Assembly (NCBI GenBank): GCA_930367215.1
Contig: OV884056.1
Span: 121,270,053-121,334,052 of the forward strand
From: Pollenia angustigena
Lineage: Eukaryota > Arthropoda > Insecta > Diptera > Polleniidae
Direction of reading: 5' to 3'
DNA: 64,000 nucleotides
Below the pieces are notes generated by a model. It had not been told where the DNA came from. It searched no databases and saw nothing but the letters and a program-made list of their open reading frames with translations. Positions 11,456 to 22,628 of the stretch are shown piece after piece. Every line of letters begins with the position of its first letter. Positions within the stretch are counted from its first letter, which is position 1. The position numbers and the translations under genes are program-made.

Positions 11456-11621
11456 AATAAGGGTATAAAAAGGGTAAATTAAAAGGCGTAAATATGTATA
11501 AAATATACGTATATGAAGTTCATAAATATATTTAAAAAATTTTAAAAAGTGAAAAACTGACCAATTTCTTTTTAGATAAAAAGATTTATAAAATAAAAAA
11601 ACAAAAAAAAGAATGGAATGA

Positions 11622-11699
11622 ATGGGATTCGAACCAGTAAACCAATAAGACATTGTTAAGAGGCAGACCGTTTAGACCGTTCGACCATCGAACCGCATG
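11622..11699 (-). other. tRNA-like module, second variant
   Basis: On minus, TGGTCGAACGGTCTAAACGG is followed by GGTTCGAATCCC, a good B box. The upstream flank resembles the flank of the module at 9522-9590 (Arg/Lys-rich A-runs after a TTTTTAGA motif), so both belong to one repeat architecture. Not a complete cloverleaf. Confidence 0.5.
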
Positions 11700-12037
11700 A
11701 GAAGTCGTTGTTGATTTGAGTATGTGATATCCATAATTATTTATATTAAATTAAAGTATGTATGTGTTTGTTGTTTGTGTGTAATACAGAAGGTAATATT
11801 AAATAAAAAAAAAAAGAAGTTTACCGCAAGTATTTTAAATGAAAAAAACCACAAAAAAAACAACTATTTTACAGGGTTACCATTAACCGTTTTGAAACGT
11901 AAACTTTCGTTTTGGTTAATAAAAATCGCAAACCAATTTAAATGTTTTTTATTTATCAATAATACAACATAAACATACCAAGAAATTGCTTAAATTGTGT
12001 ATGCTTTTAAATCGCTTTTGTGCAGAAGATATTATCA

Positions 12038-12229
12038 GGCCTGTTCTGAAAATCACTTTAACTCAAATCACGTGATTTGAAATCACATGTGCCTACTGAA
12101 ATCACACGTGTGATATTTTAGCGTCCCGTTTTTGTGTGATCTTCAATTGCAGAAAGCACACCAAGAAACACAACAACGGTATGACTTTCAAAACACCACA
12201 AAGTCACAGGTGTGATTTCAGAACAGGCC
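12038..12229. mobile_element. MITE with GGCCTGTTCTGAAA ends
   Basis: The 192-bp element has inverted ends GGCCTGTTCTGAAA and TTTCAGAACAGGCC and repeated CACGTGTGATTT-like internal motifs. Its twin is at 15885-16076 in the second copy of the tandem duplication. Confidence 0.65.
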
Positions 12230-12969
12230 CGTATATAGGTATATATGAATATATTTTTGTATAAATTGTCTAAAAAAGTGACTAATATGTTATCAATGTC
12301 AGCAATAAAAAGGCAAAGATTGCTTTTAATATTTTGACGACACTAGATGACTGTTCGTTATGTTAGCGGTTTTTTGTAGTCGTAAAATTATATGATGAGG
12401 GCATTTCTAATATTCCCTAAATACAATTTTTTTTTGGAGTGGATAACCCTGCTTGTTTGTATGGTTTTTAAGCAGTGTGACCATTTTGGCAATTTTGCAG
12501 CTTTACTTAGATTAAAAATTTTAATTTAGCTAAAATACTTTCATTAAGCGCTTCGCATTTTTTTAAGCATTTTAATTGAATGTTTCTAGCTTTTTTAGAA
12601 TTATTTTAAAAATTGAAGAATAGGTATTGATATAACTTAAGTTTTTTATGTATTATAATAAATTATAATAAATTTTGACTAAAAAAAATAGTTGTAGTCA
12701 AAATGAAATTTCGTATGGAAATGGATAATTCTTATTTTATTGTAAAAAAATTTTCATTTTATTTTTTTACAAGACGATAAGCCTGCATGTTTGGGCGATT
12801 TTTAATGAAGACTTTTAAGTATTGTGGGAATTTTTTATTTTTGAAAGTAAATTCAGCACAAAAAACTTAGATTTAGCTGTAAAATTTCCATTTGGCATTT
12901 TATTAGCTTTTTAGAAAAATGTTTTAAGCTTCTTTTGATTAATTTTTAAAGTTGGATGAAATAGTCTTA

Positions 12970-13285
12970 AGCGGCCCATACACTTGCAATATTACGGTAT
13001 ATGATATTCGCCATATTATTTAAATTTTGTCCTATATTATGCAATAAGTCGCACAATGGTTTCATTCATTCAATAAAAAGGTGAACATAAACTATAGGAA
13101 TAGTATAAACAGCATTATACAATGTTGCCAACACATTTCACTTTCTTTTCGTTGTGCAATAAAAATCAAAAGTCTTTTGATTGTTGCCAATATATTGTGC
13201 TACCATCGAATATCGCATACACATTGGCGATATAATTGTACAATACGTAAAATTGAACAATTTTATTGCAAGTGTATGATCCGCT
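12970..13285. mobile_element. PIF/Harbinger-type MITE with TTA target duplication
   Basis: The ends AGCGGCCCATACACTTGC and GCAAGTGTATGATCCGCT are near-perfect inverses, with TTA on both sides (12967-12969 and 13286-13288). Twin copy at 16817-17132. Confidence 0.75.
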
Positions 13286-13917
13286 TTAGCGATTAAAACT
13301 AAAATAAATTGTTATAAACTAACTTTTACGCAATTAATGATGACTGTTTTTTTAAAATATAAAAAAAATAATCTGGTCTAAATATGTCTGTAAATTCTTT
13401 TAAATCAAAATAGCTATAAAACCGTTTGTATTTTGTTTTTATTAGAGGGCCTTCCAATTTCAAGGTTAACCAATTGTGGTATTTATATCTGATGCTTTAT
13501 CAAATCTACCTAAATACTTGTTTAAATATTACCATTTATTTTAATTTTGTTTAAAATGAGTCACTTAAATGTATAAGGATTTAAAACAATATAATGAACA
13601 ACTTTAAGAATTATTTGTAGCGTTTTCAAAATAATTTTTAGCATTTCTTTGCCTTGCCTAATGTCAGAGTAAGCTGTGAACAAATTTTAAGATCTGTTTC
13701 TATGTCATTGGGTTCGTCAATAAAATTATCCTAACTTAAATGTTTCTAGCTTTTTGATTAAATTAAACATTTACGTACGCAAATACTTATTGTTGAATGT
13801 TTTGTTTTCAAATAACAAATGGGATTTTTTTTAGAAATAATAATATTTTTTAAAAATAATATGGCAACACGTGTAAGATTTTTGAATTGAAATGTAAGAA
13901 GAGACAATCCGTCTCTA

Positions 13918-14343
13918 CCCTGCAAATAAAATTGGACCACCTGACCCATTTTGATAAAATGGACTACTCCATGGACTAGTCCGATGTAATGCAAGCATGG
14001 ACCATGCCATTGTTAAAAAGTGTTTGTAGTAAGACGACATGTCTTCGTTTTTTAACGACATGCTTTCGTGTTTAAACGACTTCAAAACTAATCCTCTTGA
14101 GTATTCCATGGAGTAGTTTTAAAACTACTCCTTACTGGTCCAAAGGTGGGTTATATACCATGGAGTAGTTTTAAAACTACTCCTTAGTGGTCCAAAGGTG
14201 GGTTATATGGTCCTCTCCTAGGACATCGTAATGTTAAATAGACCAGGTTTTTTCCATACGTTTGGGTTACTTGTGGACTAGTCCTGGTCCCTTGTGGACT
14301 ACTCTTTACACGCGTGTTTGGACTGGTCCTATTATTTGCAGGG
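13918..14343. mobile_element. TA-inserted MITE with an empty site in the tandem twin
   Basis: Ends CCCTGCAAATAA and TTATTTGCAGGG, with TA on both sides (13916-13917 and 14344-14345). The other copy of the duplication reads straight through as TCTATAACTG near 17761-17770, which proves the element limits and the TA duplication. Inside are two direct 56-bp repeats (about 14105-14211) with the palindrome GAGTAGTTTTAAAACTACTC. A TA duplication suits a Tc1/mariner-type source. Confidence 0.88.
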
Positions 14344-14600
14344 TATAACTGAAAAAAAAAGCAACAATCATGAAAACAATGCCTACCAATACACATAAAT
14401 AACTTTTGCATATTCGTACATACTTAGGTATTTAAATTTAAGCCAAAAACAAATTGTAAAATATGTTTTTTGTTTCACATGTAAGGCGAACGATGCATAT
14501 TTATATTGTCAATAAAATGAAAAAATCAAAAATCGCTGAATAATTTTAAAATCGTTTATAGAAATATTTATGGAAAAAGTTAAAAAATTTTTGTTTGGTA

Positions 14601-14688
14601 AAGGTGGAGATGCCGAGATTTGAACCCCGGCAATATAACAAACAAACCTTCTTGGGCAACCGCCCAGACCATTGAGCTATTAACCTTG
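14601..14688 (-). other. tRNA-like module, third variant
   Basis: On minus, A-box-like TAGCTCAATGG and B box GGTTCAAATCTC are present, with a well-paired T-arm (GCCGG with CTCGGC). This is the best-folded of the tRNA-like modules. No clean 7-bp acceptor stem is visible. A twin lies at 18018-18105. Confidence 0.5.
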
Positions 14689-14805
14689 TTAATAATAAAG
14701 CATTATAATAGAATATACTTCGTCATATTATTAGTTTAATTTGTAGGTATGTATTTTTCAATAAAAGCGAACAATCATGTACAAGCATGTGTACATGTTT
14801 CAAAT

Positions 14806-15657
14806 AAAAAAACAAAAGAAACAACAACCACAAGGGTTTTTTTTGGAAAAATTAGAGGCAGTCGTGGTTTTTTGATCATATCTCAGCCATTTGTGGACCG
14901 ATCTTGCTGAAATTCAATAGCAAGAAATGGTGGACTATATGAGTTATTTTGGCTATAAAACTTGGACTCGGGAAGATCTATGGTTCCTGAGAATGGGTAT
15001 TTTTCAAAAAAAAATTAATATTTTGGTCATACATTTTTCGTATCTGAACCGATTTTCCCGAGTTTTTTATAAAATATGTTCTACTAAAAATTTCCGATAT
15101 TTTGGTATATAAGTCATATCCATAGGACATATGACAGCCCTAAAATTTAGGTTTTTATACAATTTTTAATTTTTTTTGTACGGGAGGTACCACGCCCACT
15201 TCTCCAATCCCGCCCACATTTTGTAGGGTGGTGTGTATTGACAACCTTAATGTTTGTACCTAATTTGGAAACTTTGGCTCTTGCCGTTCTCCAGATATAC
15301 AGAAAAAAGCAATAAAAATACAACAACAACAAGGGATTTTTGGAAAAAATTAGAGGCAGTCGTGGTTTTTTGATCATATCTCAGCCATTTGTGGACCGAT
15401 CTTGCTGAATTTCAATAGCAAGAAATGGTGGACTATATGTGACATAAATGTAAAACAACCTAGCCGCTATCATGTCTAGATTATCCGGAAAACACATATC
15501 AAACGTAAGACGGACAGACGGACATCGTTAAATCAACTTCTCTTCTCATATGGACCCAGAATATATATACTTTATGGGGTCTAAAATCAATATTGTGGAA
15601 ATTACAAACGTTATGACAAACTTATATATACCCTTTTACACCTGTGGTGAACGGTAT
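14806..15657 (+). repeat. Dispersed repeat tail module, copy in tandem unit 1
   Basis: Carries the same GACGGACAGACGG run, TTTATGGGGTCTAAAATC block and GGTGAA..GGTATAAA end as the copies at 9958-11455. A block of about 100 bp beginning GAGGCAGTCGTGG is repeated inside it (14847 and 15353). Confidence 0.75.
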
Positions 15658-18600
15658 AAAAAGAAGTTTACCGCAAGTATTTTAAATGAAAAAAACCACA
15701 AAAAAAACAACTATTTTACAGGGTTACCATTAACCGTTTTGAAACGTAAACTTTCGTTTTGGTTAATAAAAGTCGCAAACCAATTTAAATGTTTTTTATT
15801 TATCAATAATACAACATAAACATACCAAGAAATTGCTTAAATTGTGTATGCTTTTAAATCGCTTTTGTGCAGAAGATATTATCAGGCCTGTTCTGAAAAT
15901 CACTTTAACTCAAATCACGTGATTTGAAATCACATGTGCCTACTGAAATCACACGTGTGATATTTTAGCGTCCCGTTTTTGTGTGATCTTCAATTGCAGA
16001 AAGCACACCAAGAAACACAACAACGGTATGACTTTCAAAACACCACAAAGTCACAGGTGTGATTTCAGAACAGGCCCGTATATAGGTATATATGAATATA
16101 TTTTTGTATAAATTGTCTAAAAAAGTGACTAATATGTTATCAATGTCAGCAATAAAAAGGCAAAGATTGCTTTTAATATTTTGACGACACTAGATGACTG
16201 TTCGTTATGTTAGCGGTTTTTTGTAGTCGTAAAATTATATGATGAGGGCATTTCTAATATTCCCTAAATACAATTTTTTTTTGGAGTGGATAACCCTGCT
16301 TGTTTGTATGGTTTTTAAGCAGTGTGACCATTTTGGCAATTTTGCAGCTTTACTTAGATTAAAAATTTTAATTTAGCTAAAATACTTTCATTAAGCGCTT
16401 CGCATTTTTTTAAGCATTTTAATTGAATGTTTCTAGCTTTTTTAGAATTATTTTAAAAATTGAAGAATAGGTATTGATATAACTTAAGTTTTTTATGTAT
16501 TATAATAAATTATAATAAATTTTGACTAAAAAAAATAGTTGTAGTCAAAATGAAATTTCGTATGGAAATGGATAATTCTTATTTTATTGTAAAAAAATTT
16601 TCATTTTATTTTTTTACAAGACGATAAGCCTGCATGTTTGGGCGATTTTTAATGAAGACTTTTAAGTAGTGTGGGAATTTTTTATTTTTGAAAGTAAATT
16701 CAGCACAAAAAAATTAGATTTAGCTGTAAAATTTCCATTTGGCATTTTATTAGCTTTTTAGAAAAATGTTTTAAGCTTCTTTTGATTAATTTTTAAAGTT
16801 GGATGAAATAGTCTTAAGCGGCCCATACACTTGCAATATTACTGTATATGATATTCGCCATATTATTTAAATTTTGTCCTATATTATGCAATAAGTCGCA
16901 CAATGGTTTCATTCATTCAATAAAAAGGTGAACATAAACTATAGGAATAGCATAAACAGCATTATACAATGTTGCCAACACATTTCACTTTCTTTTCGTT
17001 GTGCAATAAAAATCAAAAGTCTTTTGATTGTTGCCAATATATTGTGCTACCATCGAATATCGCATACACATTGGCGATATAATTGTACAATACGTAAAAT
17101 TGAACAATTTTATTGCAAGTGTATGATCCGCTTTAGCGATTAAAACTAAAATAAATTGTTATAAACTAACTTTTACGCAATTAATGATGACTGTTTTTTT
17201 AAAATATAAAAAAAATAATCTGGTCTAAATATGTCTGTAAATTCTTTTAAATCAAAATAGCTATAAAACCGTTTGTATTTTGTTTTTATTAGAGGGCCTT
17301 CCAATTTCAAGGTTAACCAATTGTGGTATTTATATCTGATGCTTTATCAAATCTACCTAAATACTTGTTTAAATATTACCATTTATTTTAATTTTGTTTA
17401 AAATGAGTCACTTAAATGTATAAGGATTTAAAACAATATAATGAACAACTTTAAGAATTATTTGTAGCGTTTTCAAAATAATTTTTAGCATTTCTTTGCC
17501 TTGCCTAATGTCAGAGTAAGCTGTGAACAAATTTTAAGATCTGTTTCTATGTCATTGGGTTCGTCAATAAAATTATCCTAACTTAAATGTTTCTAGCTTT
17601 TTGATTAAATTAAACATTTACGTACGCAAATACTTATTGTTGAATGTTTTGTTTTCAAATAAAAAATGGGATTTTTTTTAGAAATAAAAATATTTTTTAA
17701 AAATAATATGGCAACACGTGTAAGATTTTTGAATTGAAATGTAAGAAGAGACAATCCGTCTCTATAACTGGAAAAAATCAACAATCATGAAAACAATGCC
17801 TACCAATACACATAAATAACTTTTGCATATTCGTACATACTTAGGTATTTAAATTTAAGCCAAAAACAAATTGTAAAATATGTTTTTTGTTTCACATGTA
17901 AGGCGAACGATGCATATTTATATTGTCAATAAAATGAAAAAATCAAAAATCGCTGAATAATTTTAAAATCGTTTATAGAAATATTTATGGAAAAAGTTAA
18001 AAAATTTTTGTTTGGTAAAGGTGGAGATGCCGAGATTTGAACCCCGGCAATATAACAAACAAACCTTCTTGGGCAACCGCCCAGACCATTGAGCTATTAA
18101 CCTTGTTAATAATAAAGCATTATAATAGAATATACTTCGTCATATTATTAGTTTAATTTGTAGGTATGTATTTTTCAATTAAAGCGAACAATCATGTACA
18201 AGAATGTGTACATGTTTCAAATAAAAAAACAAAAAAACAACAAACACAAGGGTTTTTTTTGGAAAAATTAGAGGCAGTCGTGGTTTTTTGATCATATCTC
18301 AGCCATTTGTGGACCGATCTTGCTGAAATTCAATAGCAAGAAATGGTGGACTATATGAGTTATTTTGGCTATAAAACTTGGACTCGGGAAGATCTATGGT
18401 TCCTGAGAATGGGTATTTTTCAAAAAAAGATTTATATTTTGGTCATAAATTTTTCGTATCTGAACCGATTTTCCCGAGTTTTTTATAAAATATGTTCTAC
18501 TAAAAATTTCCGATATTTTGGTATATAAGTCATATCCATAGGACATATGACAGCCCTAAAATTTAGGTTTTTATACAATTTTTAATTTTTTTTGTACGGG

Positions 18601-19086
18601 AGGTACCACGCCCACTTCTCCAATCCCGCCCACATTTTGTAGGGTGGTGTGTATTGACAACCTTAATGTTTGTACCTAATTTGGAAACTTTGGCTCTTGC
18701 CATTCTCCAGATATACAGAAAAAAGCAATAAAAATACAACAACAACAAGGGATTTTTGGAAAAAATTAGAGGCAGTCGTGGTTTTTTGATCATATCTCAG
18801 CCATTTGTGGACCGATCTTGCTGAATTTCAATAGCAAGAAATGGTGGACTATATGTGACATAAATGTAAAACAACCTAGCCGCTATCATGTCTGGATTAT
18901 CCGGAAAACACATATCAAACGTAAGACGGACAGACGGACAGACGGACATCGTTAAATCAACTTCTCTTCTCATATGGACCCAGAATATATATACTTTATG
19001 GGGTCTAAAATCAATATTGTGGAAATTACAAACGTTATGACAAACTTATATATACCCTTTTACACCTGTGGTGAAGGGTATAAAAA
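15658..19086 (+). repeat. Tandem duplication 1, right copy
   Basis: Nearly identical to 11811-15657 but lacking the TA MITE. It contains twins of the MITEs (15885-16076 and 16817-17132), of the tRNA-like module (18018-18105) and of the dispersed-repeat tail (18235-19087). Differences by eye are a few per kilobase. This fits either a recent duplication or two haplotypes joined by the assembler. Confidence 0.88.
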
Positions 19087-19385
19087 TATGTACATACATC
19101 AAAAAGTGTGTTCTTCAAAATATAAAAAAAAATATACATAAACCCAAATTTGTTAATATATTGATATTAAATAAATGAATAAATTAACAAAATGAATGAC
19201 CAAATTCCAATTTCTTTAGTTTGTTTTTCATAAAATACAATGCCTTATGGCATTAAAAGGATACATTTTTTTAGAATAAAACACGCTGCTCTTTTAGAGA
19301 GAAAAGTATTATTAAGAAAGGAACACCAAATTGCTTTTTTTTTAAATAAAATGTGACATTTTTTGTTGAAAAGAAAACACCATTA

Positions 19386-19944
19386 AAATTTAGTGAATTT
19401 CACTACAGAGCTTGTTGCAAACGGTCTTGCGAAAGTGTGAATGCAGTGTGTAATGAAAATTACAAGTATTACTAAAAAAATTTGATATCCCATACGACTC
19501 GTGGTTTTTTGAAATTTTTCAAAACAAGTATACTTTTCATTTGATCAGAGTTGCATTATAACCGAAGCATGTTCACAGCAACTATGTATGCATCAAAAAT
19601 GTTGTAGTTGCCTTGTTGACACAGCATGTTACTTTGTTTGCAAACAGTATCAACACCGCATCACTGCATTGTAAAATACAACAAAAACAAGCTGTGTTAA
19701 ATACTATATTGGGATTAAAATTAAATACATATTACAAAAATCAGAGACCCATAACACTTACATATAATACTTACATTTCACATACTTTTTTATCTCTGGA
19801 AGATGTCCACTGTACTCATTTTTACACACACATTTATGTACATGTATACAATTAAAGACCTCACATTAAAGTAAACATAAAACATTTTAATAATGGTATA
19901 AAAATAGATACTTATAATTGAAATAAATACAGGTTTTTAAACAC
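19386..19944 (-). other. No element recognised, including the putative 3' UTR of the Rad21 exon
   Basis: A+T-rich sequence directly downstream of the Rad21 stop codon on the minus strand. Minus-strand ATTAAA near 19886-19891, about 55 bases after the stop, could serve as a polyadenylation signal. No other structure is seen. The plus-strand open frame at 19613-19855 has no family signature. Confidence 0.4.
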
Positions 19945-20070
19945 TTAAAGTTTTGGATTTTCAAACAGCTGGCCTCGCGTTACAATAATATCAGAATATG
20001 GAGTTGATTGCGATATGCTCAATGCACGGAACTTCTTTAGCACCAGGAGGGAATAAAACTTCTGCGCAGC
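19945..20070 (-). CDS. Rad21: Terminal exon of a Rad21-type cohesin kleisin
   Basis: The 126-nt exon encodes 41 residues and a TAA stop. It begins right after a pyrimidine tract and AG (20071-20083 on plus, reading TTTTCTTTTTTAG on minus), entering in phase 0. The peptide contains [13 protein letters not shown] and then [10 protein letters not shown]. This is the conserved end of the Rad21/Scc1 C-terminal winged helix, which binds the ATPase head of SMC1 to close the cohesin ring in the nucleus. The family ends within about 10 residues of this motif, as here. The intron and splice site argue against a processed pseudogene. No upstream exon is recognisable in the remaining 44 kb, so either the previous intron is very long or this is a duplicated exon fragment. 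In Drosophila the orthologue verthandi lies in pericentric heterochromatin, which suits the transposon-rich surroundings. A meiotic paralogue is possible. Confidence 0.85.
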   Translation of the reverse strand, partial: AAQKFYSLLVLKKFRALSISQSTPYSDIIVTRGQLFENPKL

Positions 20071-20083
20071 CTAAAAAAGAAAA

Positions 20084-20978
20084 TTATTTGTTACGTTTTT
20101 GTATACAAAAATAAATAAAAATATATGTACATGTGTAATTATTTATTATTTTTAAATTATTATACTTTAATTTGATAGGAGAAGGCCAGATTTACAATGA
20201 CAGCATTTTCACTTGGTGTTCACAATAAAGCAAAAATTTCTTCACAAGCACACATATTTTCAAGAAAACATTAAAAGTTATTATAACCGTTATTTAAATA
20301 CGGTCATATGTATTTATTAACACAATATGGAAAATTTTAAAAATTTCACAAGGCCCAATATTTTTGCTGTTGAAAAGTATATGGAAAAAAACTGTGGCTG
20401 ATGTGTTGCTAGAGGTGTATATAGAAACTGAAATTTGTTAAATGCTTTTTATTTTAAAAGTATTTACATACCTTGCTTTTATTTCAAATGTATTTACATA
20501 AGTTTGGTAGTTGGATAATCTTTGTTACAAGTTTGTTTCGTACCGGAATTTTACGATACAATAAGAGCTCAGATTGCGATTCTCATTTTTAACATTCGCA
20601 AAAATATGAAAAAATAGCGGTCAAAACATAACAAATACCCTTAATACCAAAGACAAGATGTTAACTGAACCTTAGTTTTGAGTGAAAATTTCAACACTAT
20701 GTTTTAAATGGTGGCATGTCATAACGTCCAGAGTCATAGTGTCCATGGACACTACGACCCTCCACAGCGTCCATGGAATGGACGTGGGCATTAAGACACT
20801 TTGCAAATGGACATTATGTAATTTTTAAAAATGTCATAGGGTCCATAATTACTAAAGAAGTTAAATACAAAAAAAGGTCGACATACACTTAGAGAAAAAC
20901 ATGTGAAAAACGACCAACAAAACTATTTTTAAAGAAACTTATTTAACCATAATATGGTTGTCGGTGACAATGATTTCG
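20084..20978. other. Intron-like sequence upstream of the Rad21 exon, no gene seen
   Basis: A+T-rich sequence with no exon-like segment on either strand that I could support. A locally repetitive patch with GTCCATGGA motifs lies at 20720-20840. Confidence 0.45.
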
Positions 20979-21375
20979 TTAAATTAAACATAATGCGCTT
21001 AAAATTTTTTTAAAAATGGTTTTGTTGTTTTTTCGCTGGGTGCATATATTAAAGTTATAACGAAAACACTTTTGTGCGCAAGTATTTTCTCCCCTATGGT
21101 GTAACAAATACTGGCTGCGCTTACTAAAGCGTCTCGGCTTAGCCGGCCTTCGGCCGTGCGTAAGGATTTTCTCCTCTATGGTATAACAAAGACCGGCTTC
21201 GCTAGCTAAAGCTTCTCTGCACACACGACCTTTGGGCGGGCGCAAGGATTTTTTCCTTTACAAGTACCGGTTTCGCTAAATAAAGCTTCTTAAATCTGCC
21301 TTGTATACGAACGAAGGCCGACTTCGCAGAGAAGCTTTAGTTAGCGAAGCCGGTGTTTGTTATACCAGAGAGGAG
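20979..21375. repeat. G+C-richer satellite-like repeat block with inverted units
   Basis: Units of roughly 85-95 bp share AAGGATTTTCTCC, GGTATAACAAA and GGCTTCGCTAACTAAAGCTTC. Two or three lie in one orientation (21060-21295) and one is inverted (21310-21375). The open frame on minus over 20979-21245 is a by-product of these repeats. The composition contrasts sharply with the surroundings. Confidence 0.65.
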
Positions 21376-21395
21376 AACAACTTTAGTTAGCTTTA

Positions 21396-21518
21396 TGGTG
21401 TTTTCTTTTCTAAAAAATAATAATGCATTATATTTGTGTAATATATTTAATAGGTTACACGTACTCTTACAAAGTAATACATTTTTCTAAATTACAAAGG
21501 AACAAAATAATAGCTACG
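21396..21518 (+). mobile_element. Truncated MITE of the TGGTGTTTTCTTTTC family
   Basis: Starts TGGTGTTTTCTTTTCT after TTA and matches the first 120 bases of the complete copy at 31893-32543. It is cut off where a different repeat with a palindromic ACAACTCAACTCAGTTGAG begins at about 21519. Confidence 0.7.
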
Positions 21519-21992
21519 GCCCCTATTACGAATTACAACTCAACTCAGTTGAGTTGTAATAAATACAACTGGTTGTGATCAGTTGTAATTATTGTTATGT
21601 TTTTGTTCACCGCAATTAAGCAAAGTTGTAAGCCATAATACAAAAATTAAGAAATTACAACTTGCACCTAGAAACAAATACTAGGGATTTTTTTTTTAAT
21701 TTTTCAGAAAAAGTTCAAGAAAACTTGGTTTAATTCAATTAATTTTTATTTGAATCGACATCTTAAGCAAATCAATAAAAAGTTTCTTTTTTATTAAGTT
21801 TTCCTTAAACTATAGACTAATGCTATACGTTTTTATGTTAAGAAAGATTAAGGCTTTTCTTCGTATTTTGTAAAATATTAATAGCCGATTTCACTTATTT
21901 ACATATTTAAATACCAATTTATGTTTAGAATTAGTTTTTCATGTCAAAAATAATAAAATTATAGGAACATCTATATTTAAATATGAATTGAT

Positions 21993-22625
21993 CACCCCTA
22001 TCGTGAATAACAAGTGGAATTTTTATTCCCATGAAATTTTCATTCCCCTCGAAGGGAAAAAAGCAATCGTGAATCTTGTGTGAAAAATTGTTCACGCTAT
22101 CAGTTCCAGTGAATGTAAAAAAAAGAAGAAAGATTAAAAAATATTAAAAATCCATGAAATTTTTGTTCAAAAATATACAAGTGTATATTTTAAAGAAAAG
22201 TTAAAATAATAAAGCAAAATATTTAGTATTGGAGGGATAGTTTGATTACAATGTTAGTTTTTTGCACTTTTTAAATTTAATGTAGTAAAATATTTTCCAA
22301 AATTCTGCCACCAAGTCAATTGAAAGCTTCACAAATCCGCAGGCAATCGACCTGTTGTTTTGCATTTTGTTGAGCAATATATCGGTTTATGTCTAATTAA
22401 CTTATTAACCCTTAATATTCGATTTTTAGGAGGAGCTACTCTAAGGGAAATGTGAACAAATTACGAGGGAAAACATTTTTCACGATAAGGGGAATTTTTT
22501 CCCGTGAACAATTTTTCACGTTATTATTCTCCTTTGAATCACAATTTTTCATGCGAGTTGTTCATGATCGCAAATATGTGAAAAGGGGAAAAATTACGAG
22601 GGAAAAATTATTCACGATAGGGGTG
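21993..22625. mobile_element. 633-bp MITE with 18-bp perfect ends
   Basis: CACCCCTATCGTGAATAA is exactly inverted at 22608-22625. GAT flanks both ends (21990-21992 and 22626-22628), a likely 3-bp target duplication. Internal sequence repeats GTGAA(C/T)AATTTTTCAC motifs. No transposase remnant. Confidence 0.78.
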
Positions 22626-22628
22626 GAT

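Larger units (their letters stand above)
11811..15657 (+). repeat. Tandem duplication 1, left copy
   Basis: This interval recurs in direct orientation at 15658-19086, offset 3847 bases at the left end, with only scattered single-base differences. The left copy contains an extra 426-bp MITE (13918-14343). The junction is at a shared AAAAAGAAG string after the tail of the dispersed repeat. No host coding sequence was seen. The repeated short open frames (13081-13296 and 16928-17143) lie in a MITE and are not genes. Confidence 0.9.
9124..19382. mobile_element. TIR element with TTA target duplication, expanded by nested insertions
   Basis: TGGTGTTTTCTTTTC at 9124-9138 is inverted at 19368-19382. 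TTA lies directly outside both ends (9121-9123 and 19383-19385). Homology continues about 40 bp inward (CACATTTT motifs). The 3-bp TTA duplication suits the PIF/Harbinger type. A related short copy is at 31893-32543 and a solo end is at 21396. Original element sequence survives only near 9124-9280 and 19087-19382. The rest is later insertions and a tandem duplication. Confidence 0.65.

Noticed and set aside
13081..13296. 71-codon frame repeated at 16928-17143
   Set aside because: It lies inside the TTA-flanked MITE at 12970-13285 and is identical only because the region is duplicated.
14601..14688. Functional tRNA gene
   Set aside because: A and B boxes and a T-arm are present, but no closing acceptor stem is visible and the module recurs inside a dispersed repeat.
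14927..15377. Short frames repeated in both tandem units
   Set aside because: They lie in the non-coding dispersed repeat and differ between its copies by indels.
20979..21245. 88-codon minus-strand frame next to the Rad21 exon
   Set aside because: Generated by satellite-like repeats, with no splice context and no resemblance to Rad21 or another protein.
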